Shown: positions 45,758 through 52,834 of the stretch, in pieces
Position numbering within the stretch: position 1 is the first letter of the stretch
Layout of the letters: every line of letters starts with the position of its first letter
From: Chromatiales bacterium
GTDB lineage: Bacteria; Pseudomonadota; Gammaproteobacteria; Steroidobacterales; GCA-2729495
DNA: 64,000 nt
Assembly: GCA_016789885.1 (NCBI GenBank)
Contig: JAEUPZ010000033.1
Coordinates: 186,001 to 250,000 of the forward strand
Direction of reading: 5' to 3'
Made by a program: the position numbers and the translations under genes
Notes under the pieces: generated by a model
Databases searched by the model: none
Told to the model about the DNA's origin: nothing
What the model saw: only the letters and a program-made list of their open reading frames with translations

Positions 45758-46173
45758 TGGCTTGATCTCCCGGAGGTGGTGACGACGAACGGGAAGCAGC
45801 ATGACGTGCAACCTTGCCCTTCGGCGGCAGGTGCCGGCTTGCCGCCGACCATCCGCTGGAAGGCAGGGGTGGGTGTTTGGCCAGGGAGGACGTCATGCGA
45901 CAGACACGCATTCGCGGCTTCATTCCGCCCTGGCAGTGCGCCGCTCATAGGGTGGGCTCCTTGTGTGCAGCGGTTAGCCTCAGGCCCATCGACGCAGCGC
46001 TTGCTGCCAGGGCTCGCACAGATCTGCAAATATCACTCGCAGGGCGGGCGATCCCGCCGTGCCACAGCCTGGGTGAACGACGTACCGCAGCAGATACACC
46101 AACGGTCGCACTCCACAAACTCAGGTTCAAGCCAGGCAGGGATGCTCCTACGCTTCTTCGAGAAGCGAGGGCA
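45758..46173. other. 416-base gap upstream of the amidohydrolase; no gene supported
   Basis: Several short frames cross this stretch on both strands, but none looks coding. A purine-rich AAGGAG with a following ATG occurs at about 45.95 kb on the minus strand and opens a 69-codon frame running into the amidohydrolase; its composition does not look like a protein. No clear attC site was found. Confidence 0.4.
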
Positions 46174-46506
46174 TCAATCAGGCTTGCAGGTCTCCGCCGC
46201 CATGCGCCCGATCGCCCATGAGACCACCCCCTGCTTCACATGCAGCGTCTGGCGACCATTCGTGAACGTCGTCCCGTCGTTGCCGAGCGCCGGCAGTGCC
46301 ACGGCGTCGGCGCCGTCGACGCCAACCTCGGCGCTCTCGCCGAGCAGCCTCACGGACAGCTTCGTGCCGCGTTCACAGGTGTATATGTCGGTTGGCCGCG
46401 GCATGATCGACGCGGCGGGTTCGGCAGCGACTGGCGGCGGCGGACTCGGCGTGCACGCGGCAAGAACAAGCGCCACGAGGGCCACCGCCGTGATCGATGC
46501 GTTCAT
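46174..46506 (-). CDS. MliC-like lysozyme-inhibitor lipoprotein
   Basis: A 110-residue lipoprotein: signal sequence with lipobox LAAC, then a domain IYTCERGTKLSVRLLGESAEVGVDGADAVALPAL through VSWAIGRMAAETCK, matching the MliC/PliC type (YxC motif, a second Cys near the end for a disulfide). MliC proteins inhibit c-type lysozymes. It is the first gene beyond the left-most attC site and may itself be cassette-borne; no attC was recognised downstream of it. Confidence 0.8.
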   Translation of the reverse strand: MNASITAVALVALVLAACTPSPPPPVAAEPAASIMPRPTDIYTCERGTKLSVRLLGESAEVGVDGADAVALPALGNDGTTFTNGRQTLHVKQGVVSWAIGRMAAETCKPD

Positions 46507-46615
46507 GTCGAGTCTCCTCGCCTGCGCCCCGGAGTTCCGAGCTTATAGCTGCGTTCTGCGGCGGCACAACGTCGACAGCGCGCCGGCCGGCCATCGCTTC
46601 TGGGCCTCTCGTGAG

Positions 46616-46746
46616 GCCCAACGGCCCACATCAGCGCCCGCAGATCCGTCAGTACGCGGGTGCACGGGACTTGCCAAAGCACAGCGCCAGATCGCCTGCG
46701 GCCAAGCACGTCATGCTTCCCGGCGCGCTGCATGTGCTTGTCAGGC
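46616..46746 (-). other. attC site 7 (degenerate), after higA
   Basis: Simple sites on the + strand read GCCCAAC (46616-46622) and GTCAGGC (46740-46746), near the attC core pair RYYYAAC/GTTRRRY. The inner arms pair with extra unpaired bases, as in attC (CACATCAGCGCC against the GGCGCGCTGCATGTG region). The higA stop codon lies inside the right core, as for other cassettes here. 131 bases long. Confidence 0.55.
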
Positions 46747-47034
46747 GGCAGTAAGGCGCAGAGTTCCAACAGCTTTCAGGTCTACGTTCTTCCTGGCTTT
46801 CCACAGGTCGTGCGCATACTGAAGCGCTAGCCAGCTCTCGGGCGAGCGGCCGAGGCACTTGGAAAGGCGCAGCGCCATCTCTGGAGTAACGCCGCTCTTC
46901 CCAGTCAGAATGCGATTCAGCGTCGAGGCAGACACCCCCAGCTTGGCGGCGAGTTCACGACCGCTAATGCCATTGGGTTCAAGATAAACCGCAGTGATGA
47001 ACTCACCTGGATGCGGGGGATTATGCATAGCCAT
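46741..47034 (-). CDS. higA: HigA-type antitoxin
   Basis: A 97-residue protein: NPPHPGEFITAVYLEPNGISGRELAAKLGVSASTLNRILTGKSGVTPEMALRLSKCLGRSPESW is the HigA/VapI-type HTH domain. It neutralises the HigB RNase and represses the promoter. Its start shares one base with the higB stop (TAATG) and its stop lies in an attC core, so the pair is a gene cassette of the integron. Confidence 0.92.
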   Translation of the reverse strand: MAMHNPPHPGEFITAVYLEPNGISGRELAAKLGVSASTLNRILTGKSGVTPEMALRLSKCLGRSPESWLALQYAHDLWKARKNVDLKAVGTLRLTAA

Positions 47035-47312
47035 TAATGATAGTCCTCGTAATCGAGCACGTACGCCTGACCGTCCCGAAACTCGAAAGTCAGGCGCCAG
47101 TTGCCATTGACCCAGACCGACGAGCGACCCTTCTCCTGCCCCTTCAAGGGATGCAGCCTGAACCCTGGAACGTCCATATCCTCTACCTTTTGTGAGGTAT
47201 CCAAGGCTGCCAGCAGCATGCGCAGCCGCTGGGCGTGCTGGGGCTGGATGCCAGCCTGAACCCCCTTCTCGTAGAAGCGGCGTAGCCCCTTGTGCCGGAA
47301 GGATTGGATCAC
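47034..47312 (-). CDS. higB: HigB-type mRNA interferase toxin
   Basis: A 92-residue RelE-superfamily toxin: IQSFRHKGLRRFYEKGVQAGIQPQHAQRLRMLLAALD, then FRLHPLKGQEKGRSSVWVNGNWRLTFEF and VLDYEDYH at the end, the canonical HigB pattern. Toxin-first order is normal for higBA. Carriage on integron cassettes is a known way to stabilise arrays. Confidence 0.93.
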   Translation of the reverse strand: MIQSFRHKGLRRFYEKGVQAGIQPQHAQRLRMLLAALDTSQKVEDMDVPGFRLHPLKGQEKGRSSVWVNGNWRLTFEFRDGQAYVLDYEDYH

Positions 47313-47376
47313 AGTGCGATTATAGCGTGTTGCGCGACACGCACCAACAGGGCCCGTCTCCGGGGCTCCGGAGGCC

Positions 47377-47449
47377 GCCTAACGCCGGCGTTCATGCGCG
47401 CCGAGTGAGCGCAGCGAGCGAGAGCGTAGCGTGGAACGCCTTGTTAGGT
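47377..47449 (-). other. attC site 6
   Basis: 73 bases between GCCTAAC (47377-47383) and GTTAGGT (47443-47449) on the + strand, exact matches to the core pair RYYYAAC/GTTRRRY. The inner region contains complementary arms (GCGTTC against GAACGC). It separates the higBA cassette from the next one. Confidence 0.8.
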
Positions 47450-47451
47450 GG

Positions 47452-47775
47452 CTACTCGACAAGCGCGTGCTGTCCGGCGTGATTGAGCATTGGGCGTGCC
47501 GGCCTTCCCGAGGATGACACGCCGGATTTCCAAGACTGCTTCTCTTGATCGAACCGGGCCAAGGCGCACTGAGCCACCGGCGAACCCGACCATTCCAGCA
47601 GCCCGAGATCAACTAGGCCGGCGATCGAGGCATGCGTCTCTGGCGGCACAGATCCATCTCTCAAGGGAACCACCTTGAGCGTGTTCAAAATGGTTCCGAC
47701 AGTCTCTTCACCAGCTTCCTCAAGCTCGCGGAGAATCAGCCCTTGCTCAGGGCTTAATGCGATTCGCGTTGGCAT
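47452..47775 (-). CDS. Cassette protein of unknown function
   Basis: A 107-residue protein: PTRIALSPEQGLILRELEEAGEETVGTILNTLKVVPL, then HASIAGLVDLGLLEWSGSPVAQCALARF. The first part resembles a winged-helix fragment but no family is recognised. It starts 25 bases after the junction of a shortened attC site and stops three bases before attC 6, as expected for a cassette gene. Confidence 0.6.
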   Translation of the reverse strand: MPTRIALSPEQGLILRELEEAGEETVGTILNTLKVVPLRDGSVPPETHASIAGLVDLGLLEWSGSPVAQCALARFDQEKQSWKSGVSSSGRPARPMLNHAGQHALVE

Positions 47776-47800
47776 GAGGTCAATGAGTGATCAACCAGCC

Positions 47801-47831
47801 ACCTAACGACCGCTGCATCGCATTCTTAGGT
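47801..47831 (-). other. attC site 5, shortened
   Basis: ACCTAAC (47801-47807) and CTTAGGT (47825-47831) lie only 17 bases apart, giving a 31-base site instead of the usual 57 or more. The upstream gene's TAA is inside the right core. It looks like an attC that lost its centre. Confidence 0.5.
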
Positions 47832-48305
47832 GTCACGTAAATGCGTGGCGCCGCTTGTGCCTAGGGTCTGCCTGCGACCCCATGTGATCCAGAACGTCAG
47901 ATCGTAGTTGTTGCCGAGAGCCGAGACGTCTAGATCGCGAGGAATCGCGAAGCGATGACTCCGAGCATGGCTCATGAAGTCCGACGGGAGACGTACGGAA
48001 TGTACTTCAACATAGTGAGCTAGCCCTTCGGGCCAAGACCAGACACCGTCAGTCATTTCTGATGTGCCCATCGCGTTGTATGGGACGCCACAACTGAAGC
48101 GGCAGTACGAATAGCCCATGTAAGTCACAACAGTTCGCCCGTGCCTCAAATACTCAACAATTCGCCTCTTGTCTTCAGGATTCCACGAATGATCGATCAG
48201 TTCGCGCGGATCGGGCAACACTGCGCTGTCGTGCTCCCAGCGCTCCCCGATTGTCAGTGGCCGCCAATAGCCAATCATCAGGCGAGACATCGAGGTCCTG
48301 GCCAC
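47826..48305 (-). CDS. Cassette protein of unknown function
   Basis: A 159-residue protein: MIGYWRPLTIGERWEHDSAVLPDPRELID, then RRIVEYLRHGRTVVTYMGYSYCRFSCGVPYNAMGTSEMTDGVWSWPEGLAHYVEVHSVRLPSDFM in sense. The conserved Cys pair and the TDGVW-WPEGLAHYV block resemble a family of uncharacterised proteins. Start GTG 48305, just after attC 4; an ATG 15 bases later is equally possible. The stop overlaps attC 5. Confidence 0.7.
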   Translation of the reverse strand: MARTSMSRLMIGYWRPLTIGERWEHDSAVLPDPRELIDHSWNPEDKRRIVEYLRHGRTVVTYMGYSYCRFSCGVPYNAMGTSEMTDGVWSWPEGLAHYVEVHSVRLPSDFMSHARSHRFAIPRDLDVSALGNNYDLTFWITWGRRQTLGTSGATHLRDT

Positions 48306-48310
48306 GTGGC

Positions 48311-48397
48311 ACCTAACGGGTGATCTGAGCGGCGCGCGCGACGGTGTTTAGGCGTGGCACGTGTTCTCCACGCGTTCGCTCGAGCGATTTGTTAGGC
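48311..48397 (-). other. attC site 4
   Basis: 87 bases between ACCTAAC (48311-48317) and GTTAGGC (48391-48397) on the + strand. The inner sequence (GAGCGGCGCGCGCG, TGGCACGT, CACGCG) is almost that of attC 1, showing shared ancestry. Confidence 0.85.
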
Positions 48398-48775
48398 GCC
48401 ATGTAGCCACCCAGAGTCGAATGTGTACCCCTTGCTTGAAGTGACCACTGCCCGAGTGTGCAACAAGTAGCCGTCCTTATCCCAAGAGGCGGGCGTCGCA
48501 TGGAGGGTGATGGCCGACACGTCCGCAGCGGTAAAGCCGTGCCGCTCTAGAAGCCCCTGGACGGTCGACCTAAGAGTCGCGAGAGCCAAGCGGAGCGGTT
48601 TGAGCTCCGCCGCGTTCGATGGGTACGGCTCGTTCGACAAGAGATCGATCTGAGTCGTTTCGGCACCTGTGGCGCGAAGTGCTTGCGCAAGGTGCGGCGA
48701 CAGATAGCCAAGACCACTACCCGCGTGATGCGCAATGTCGTGGGCAATGCCGGCGAGGTCGGAGTGCTTGCTCAT
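48392..48775 (-). CDS. Cassette protein of unknown function
   Basis: A 127-residue protein: SKHSDLAGIAHDIAHHAGSGLGYLSPHLAQALRATG, then IDLLSNEPYPSNAAELKPLRLALATLRSTVQGLLERHGF, and SAITLHATPASWDKDGYLLHTRAVVTSS. It starts four bases after the cassette junction and its TAA lies in attC 4. No family recognised. Confidence 0.68.
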   Translation of the reverse strand: MSKHSDLAGIAHDIAHHAGSGLGYLSPHLAQALRATGAETTQIDLLSNEPYPSNAAELKPLRLALATLRSTVQGLLERHGFTAADVSAITLHATPASWDKDGYLLHTRAVVTSSKGYTFDSGWLHGA

Positions 48776-48778
48776 GGC

Positions 48779-48907
48779 GCCTAACGTTCGAGCTAAGCCG
48801 CCCGCGGAGGAAGACGGCGCGTGGCCGCGGAAGGCAGCATGCCACTGATGCCTGGAGCGGCAAAGCGACGGATGCCGTAGCGGGTCGGCTTGAGCGAGGG
48901 GTTAGGC
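48779..48907 (-). other. attC site 3
   Basis: 129 bases between GCCTAAC (48779-48785) and GTTAGGC (48901-48907) on the + strand, with complementary inner arms (TCGAGCTAAGCCG and CGGCTTGAGCGAGG). The length resembles the long attC sites of chromosomal integrons. Confidence 0.85.
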
Positions 48908-49336
48908 ATCACTGTATGCGCGCAGCAGACCGCGACTGAGCATGTCCTTGAGGAATGGCTCCGGCACAGACGACGACGCGACTGTGCAGTCGTCATGGAA
49001 ATTGTCGCAAGCAACAAGCAGCACTTCTTCTCCAGCCGCGAGTTGTGTGTGGATCACTGAACCTTCGCGGCCCAGTACGCCTTGCGAGGCGAGGCGCCTC
49101 TTCAACTCTGGGACGGTGGCTGAGTTGATTGGGACAACGATGAAGTCGAGCTCAGGGTCAAGAGTGTGCCGCCGCAGCGATCCGGCCTCCTGTGCCGATG
49201 CTCCAGGAAGGTCTTCAAGTCCGAGGCCAGACAAATCGCCCTCGAAGGAAGCTACCGACTGCCCTTCGTACTTGCCATAGAAGGCCCATAGGACGCCGTG
49301 ACAATCGCGGACTTCGAGACGGCGGTAATCGGGCAC
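48902..49336 (-). CDS. Cassette protein of unknown function
   Basis: A 144-residue protein starting at GTG 49336, right after the attC 2 core: PDYRRLEVRDCHGVLWAFYGKYEGQSVASFEG, then LRRHTLDPELDFIVVPINSATVPELKRRLASQG and LLVACDNFHDDCTVASSSVPEPFLKDML. It has a balanced composition and a stop inside attC 3. A GTG nine codons upstream falls inside attC 2. No family recognised. Confidence 0.65.
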   Translation of the reverse strand: MPDYRRLEVRDCHGVLWAFYGKYEGQSVASFEGDLSGLGLEDLPGASAQEAGSLRRHTLDPELDFIVVPINSATVPELKRRLASQGVLGREGSVIHTQLAAGEEVLLVACDNFHDDCTVASSSVPEPFLKDMLSRGLLRAYSDA

Positions 49337-49344
49337 TGCGTGAT

Positions 49345-49447
49345 GCCTACCGCCTGAGCTCACGGGCGCACAGCGGCTGGTGCGCGGGTTGCGACTGCAA
49401 CCCGCGTGGCAGCCGCACCATGCGACCGGTGCAGCGAACTGTTATGC
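49345..49447 (-). other. attC site 2 (one core degenerate)
   Basis: GCCTACC (49345-49351) replaces the left core and GTTATGC (49441-49447) is the right core; 103 bases. The inner arms GCGGCTG/CAGCCGC and GCGGGTTGC/GCAACCCGC form a strong cruciform. Confidence 0.6.
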
Positions 49448-49453
49448 GGTGCG

Positions 49454-49681
49454 TTACCTGCCGGCACACTGGTCAACCTCAAAGCACGTTATGCCCTCTA
49501 GAACCTTGGCACGTCCGTCCGGATCGTCTCCATAAGGAGCGGCTCCATTCCAGTGCCCCCACTCCGTACGCCATAGCCCCGAAGCAGCTTGTGACCAGCC
49601 AGCGATTCTTGCCAGAGCTTCGCCGGGGATGCCGGCGGCTCGGCCCGTAGCGCCGTAGTTCAAACTTGAAAACTCCAGCAC
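49454..49681 (-). CDS. Possible second cassette protein, unknown function
   Basis: A 75-residue frame opening at GTG 49681 inside the end of the preceding gene: LEFSSLNYGATGRAAGIPGEALARIAGW, then SGLWRTEWGHWNGAAPYGDDPDGRAKVLEGITCFEVDQC. The amino acid content is protein-like and it fills the space up to attC 2, but there is no ribosome-binding site and no family. Confidence 0.35.
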   Translation of the reverse strand: MLEFSSLNYGATGRAAGIPGEALARIAGWSQAASGLWRTEWGHWNGAAPYGDDPDGRAKVLEGITCFEVDQCAGR

Positions 49682-50172
49682 CTCGCGAGGGGTTGACCAA
49701 CCGGTGGGCCACGAACCTCATAGCCAACTGCAATTCCCTGCACCTGCGACCGACGGTCGAAAATCTGCCCTTCTGGTACCGGGGAGTGCCGTACAAGCAG
49801 ACGGCCACCCTCAATCGCCAGCTCGACCCGCGGACGGCCGGCGAAGACCACAGCCGGGTATCGGTCGCCGTCTACATCGAGCACGACCCAAGTTGCGAAA
49901 TCTACGGTTGCGCCGCAGTTTCGCTCCTCCACCGTCGCGCGTACTGACGATCTGCGAACGTTCTTCAGCTTCCTGGTGGCGCACTGCCCGAATCGCAGTG
50001 TGCTGCCTCGAAACGTCATGTTCAAAGTGTCGCCGTCCGGGGACTGCACAAGCGTCACGCTCTCACCATCAGTGATGACGTGCGACTCTCGAGCTACGTC
50101 GGCCGTGGCGGTCGGCGCGGCCACCGAAAGGGTCACCCAGACAAGCAGTGACAAGCGGCTATGGCGCTGCAT
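49660..50172 (-). CDS. Cassette protein of unknown function, exported
   Basis: A 170-residue protein whose ATG is part of the attC 1 core (GTTATGC). It has a signal peptide (LSLLVWVTLSVAAPTATA) and a mature domain with an odd cysteine pattern (RFGQCATRKLKNVRRSSVRATVEERNCGATVDF) and YPAVVFAGRPRVELAIEGGRLLV. No family recognised. It is the second cassette from the integrase. Confidence 0.65.
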   Translation of the reverse strand: MQRHSRLSLLVWVTLSVAAPTATADVARESHVITDGESVTLVQSPDGDTLNMTFRGSTLRFGQCATRKLKNVRRSSVRATVEERNCGATVDFATWVVLDVDGDRYPAVVFAGRPRVELAIEGGRLLVRHSPVPEGQIFDRRSQVQGIAVGYEVRGPPVGQPLARCWSFQV

Positions 50173-50256
50173 AACGGTTGAGTTGAGCGGCGCGCGCGCC
50201 GGTGTATGAGCTTGGCACGTTATCCCTCACGCGTCCGCTCGAACGAGGTGTTAGGC
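50169..50256 (-). other. attC site 1
   Basis: 88 bases between GCATAAC (50169-50175) and GTTAGGC (50250-50256) on the + strand. The inner part closely matches attC 4 (GAGCGGCGCGCGCG, TGGCACGT, ACGCGT). Confidence 0.8.
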
Positions 50257-50292
50257 CGCCCACGCTGGTAGTGAAACGCGCGTCCGGAGGCG

Positions 50293-50610
50293 TCATGCGA
50301 ACACTCTCTCGTGGAATGGCGACGGAATTCCCGCAACTTCGATCTGTACCTCGCTTAGAGGCATGCCAACGGCGTCCAAAAGCATCACCCCGCCTTGGGC
50401 CGGCAGAACCTGTCCATCGGACGTCTCGACGCGCAGGCCTTTGCGCTCCTGTGACCGATCTGCCCACGCCGCAATGCAGGCGTTGCGATGCGTGGCGTAC
50501 TCAGGTGTGGCGCGAAACTTGCCGATGGCGACACCCATCGAAGGATCGTGCATTTCCAAATCGGAGTGCCCGATGAGCGCGGAACCGAAAAATACGGAGT
50601 ACGACGCCAC
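50293..50610 (-). CDS. First-cassette protein of unknown function
   Basis: A 105-residue protein starting at GTG 50610, five bases from the insertion point: YSVFFGSALIGHSDLEMHDPSMGVAIGKFRATPEYATHRNACIAAWADRS, then GLRVETSDGQVLPAQGGVMLLDAVG. It is the cassette nearest the integrase and would be transcribed best from a Pc-type promoter. No family recognised. Confidence 0.7.
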   Translation of the reverse strand: MASYSVFFGSALIGHSDLEMHDPSMGVAIGKFRATPEYATHRNACIAAWADRSQERKGLRVETSDGQVLPAQGGVMLLDAVGMPLSEVQIEVAGIPSPFHERVFA

Positions 50611-50614
50611 GGCG

Positions 50615-50690
50615 GCCTAACTATTAATTCGAAGGAATAAATGGAGGAAAGAAACCCGACTAAAACGCCGGATAGTTTGCTGGCCGTCGG
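50615..50690 (-). other. attI-like primary recombination site
   Basis: GCCTAAC at 50615-50621 (GTTAGGC in cassette orientation) is the only core between the first cassette and the integrase; there is no attC-like partner on the other side. The AT-rich stretch behind it (TTAATTCGAAGGAATAAATGG) differs from the GC-rich surroundings. The outer limit is approximate. Confidence 0.6.
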
Positions 50691-50758
50691 GGCAACCGCC
50701 TGATTCCATTCCCCGGCCGGCGCGCTGGCGCCGGATAAGCTGCCGGGAGATATCCAAC

Positions 50759-51726
50759 ATGGAGGGGCCGGGACCCGGGCTGCTGGCGGTGGCGCGCGAG
50801 AAGATGCGGACGCGGCACCTGGCGTACCGCACCGAGCAGGCGTACCTGCAGTGGATCCGGCGCTACCTGCGGTTTCATGACCGGCGGCATCCCCGTGAGC
50901 TCGGCGCCGAGGGCGTCGAGCGATTCTTGTCCCATCTGGCCACCCACCGCAAGGTCAGCCCGTCGACCCAGAACCAGGCCCTGCAGGCGCTGCTGTTCCT
51001 TTACCGTAATGTGCTGGGGGTGGAGCTGCCCTGGCTCGACAACGTGACCCGGGCCACGCGCACGCGGCGGCTGCCGGGGGTGCTGTCCCGGGACGAGGTG
51101 CGGGCGGTGCTGGCGGGCCTCCCGGGCACCGCGGGGCTGGTGGCGCGGCTCCTGTACGGGAGCGGGCTGCGGGTGTCCGAGGCGCTGCGGTTGCGGGTCA
51201 AGGACCTGGCCCTGGACCGCCGGGCGCTGGTGGTGCGCGACGGCAAGGGCGGCAAGGACCGGGTCACGGTGCTGCCCGACGCGGTGCTGCCTGAGCTGCG
51301 GGCCCAACTCGGGCGGCTGCGCGAGTGGTACGTCGAGGAGCGGCGGCGGGGTGGTCCCGGCGTGTCGCTGCCGGCGGGCCTCGGGCGCAAGTATCCCCGG
51401 GCGTCTACCGAGTGGGGCTGGCAGTACGTGTTCCCCCAGGCGCGGCCCTGCCGCGACCCGTACACCGGCAGCCCGGTGCGGCATCACCTGCACGAAGGCG
51501 TACTGCAGCGCGCAGTGCGGCAGGCGGCGCTGGCGGCGGGCCTCACGCAGCCCGCGACCCCCACACCTTCCGGCACTGCTTTGCGACACACCTCCTCGAG
51601 GACGGCTGCGACATCCGCACCGTGCAGGAGCTCCTCGGCCACAGCGACGTGAAGACGACCATGGTCTACACGCACGTGCTTGGCCGCGGCGCCCGGGGCG
51701 TGCGGAGCCCGCTGGACCGGGGGTGA
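50759..51726 (+). pseudogene. intI: Integron integrase IntI with a one-base frameshift
   Basis: A tyrosine recombinase of the IntI type. The first frame (50759 on) gives residues 1-266, including R138 in [13 protein letters not shown] and the IntI-specific patch [16 protein letters not shown]. At the C5 run 51558-51562 the frame shifts by one; the second frame continues with [35 protein letters not shown] (catalytic His, Arg and Tyr) and ends RSPLD at 51726. Without correction the product lacks the HxxR, GH and nucleophile Tyr motifs and would be inactive. A sequencing error in the C run is the alternative. Start ATG 50759 has GGGAGA upstream. Confidence 0.9.
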
Positions 51727-51730
51727 GGGG

Positions 51731-52063
51731 GTGGGCGAAGCCGACGACAACAGGCACACATTGTCATACACTCAGGCCGGCAGGCGGTTCCGCTGGAGTG
51801 CCGCCAAGGCTGCCTGGCTGCGCGACAACCGCGGGGTCGACTTCCTCGACGTGGAGGAAGCGATCGCGGACAGTCGGCTGCTGGACTTCGTCCGGCATCC
51901 CAACGCGGCGCGGTATGGCCACCAGTGGCTGCTGATCGTCCTGATCCGCGACTACGTGTACCTGGTGCCGGCGGTCGAGGAGGCCGACGGCTGGTTCCTG
52001 AAGACGATCATCCCCAGTCGCAAGGCGACGCGCGACTGGCTCGGCAAGGGAGACAGCGCATGA
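51731..52063 (+). CDS. BrnT-like toxin of a type II pair
   Basis: A 110-residue protein starting at GTG 51731, right behind the integrase: [41 protein letters not shown], then [23 protein letters not shown] and [16 protein letters not shown]. The strands and the basic end resemble the BrnT/RelE-like group of toxins; family placement is tentative. The stop overlaps the next gene as ATGA. Confidence 0.72.
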   Translation: MGEADDNRHTLSYTQAGRRFRWSAAKAAWLRDNRGVDFLDVEEAIADSRLLDFVRHPNAARYGHQWLLIVLIRDYVYLVPAVEEADGWFLKTIIPSRKATRDWLGKGDSA

Positions 52064-52395
52064 AGAAAGCCCGGGGACCCACCGAAGCAGAGCTGCTCGC
52101 GAGCTACGAGGCGGGAGAGTGGGTATCCGTTGCCCGCTCCCGGGCCGACCTGCGCAAGTTCGAGGAAATGGCCCGCGCAACCCTGGCCAAGGACCAGCGC
52201 ATCAACATCCGGTTGTCGTCGCCCGTGCTGGCAGCACTGCGCGCGCGCGCTGCCGAGGAAGGGATGCCCTACCAGACCCTCATCGCCAGTGTCCTGCACA
52301 AGTTCGCGACCGGCAGACTGGTGGAGAAGACGCCGGCGCGCAGTTCACTCAAGGGAGCTGGCACGCGCGTTCGGCGCGACCGCAAGCGGGCCTGA
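52060..52395 (+). CDS. CopG-type antitoxin
   Basis: A 111-residue protein: LLASYEAGEWVSVARSRADLRKFEEMARATLAKDQRINIRLSSPVLAALRARAAEEGMPYQTLIASVL is the CopG/BrnA-type ribbon-helix-helix antitoxin pattern, with a basic tail. It is coupled to the toxin-like gene by ATGA. Confidence 0.85.
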   Translation: MKKARGPTEAELLASYEAGEWVSVARSRADLRKFEEMARATLAKDQRINIRLSSPVLAALRARAAEEGMPYQTLIASVLHKFATGRLVEKTPARSSLKGAGTRVRRDRKRA

Positions 52396-52427
52396 GGGAT
52401 TGCGCTGGCCCGGTGGTGACGGTGCCG

Positions 52428-52757
52428 TCAGGCCGCGTCGGCCGACAGCCGCAGCCCGAGGGCCTTGGTGACCTTCAGCACGGTGGCGAAGCTGGGATTG
52501 CCGTCGGCACTGAGCGCCCTGTAGAGGCTCTCGCGGCTCAGCCCCGTGGCGCGGGCCACGTGGGCCATGCCGCGTGCCCTGGCAATGTCGCCGAGCGCCC
52601 GCGCGATGCCGGCGGCATCGTCCGGGGCCTCGGCCAGCCATGCGTCGAGGTAGGCGGCCATTTCGGCCGGGGTACGCAGCTGGCCGGCAACGTCGTACGG
52701 TCGCGTGCGCGCCGGGGCGCGACGGGCCGGTTGGCGACGGCTGGATGCTCTCGGCAT
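52428..52757 (-). CDS. HI1420-type addiction-module antidote, orphan
   Basis: A 109-residue protein from ATG 52757: LRTPAEMAAYLDAWLAEAPDDAAGIARALGDIARARGMAHVARATGLSRESLYRALSADGNPSFATVLKVTKALGLRL is an HTH domain of the antidote family that normally follows a RelE-like toxin. No toxin gene precedes it here; the next upstream gene is a GFA-family protein. It may be a remnant or have taken on a regulatory role. The N-terminus is Arg-rich. Confidence 0.82.
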   Translation of the reverse strand: MPRASSRRQPARRAPARTRPYDVAGQLRTPAEMAAYLDAWLAEAPDDAAGIARALGDIARARGMAHVARATGLSRESLYRALSADGNPSFATVLKVTKALGLRLSADAA

Positions 52758-52834
52758 GACGGTCGACGCCTGCACACCAGGCTGGGGAGCCAGGCTTTGG
52801 CTGCAGTGTAGCCCGCGAGCTACAGCTGTCCAGC

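Larger units (their letters stand above)
46616..51726. mobile_element. Chromosomal-type integron: integrase, attI and cassette array
   Basis: The integrase gene faces right at 50759-51726. To its left run cassettes read on the minus strand, each a small gene whose stop lies in or next to an attC core: 50293, 49660, 48902, 48392, 47826, 47452 and higBA. Two attC sites share most of their sequence, as in sedentary chromosomal integrons. No transposase or resistance gene is present. The array may extend left of 46.6 kb, but clear attC sites stop there. Confidence 0.82.

Noticed and set aside
45745..45954. 69-codon frame with AAGGAG upstream, running into the amidohydrolase start
   Set aside because: Composition is not protein-like and the amidohydrolase has its own ribosome-binding site and signal peptide.
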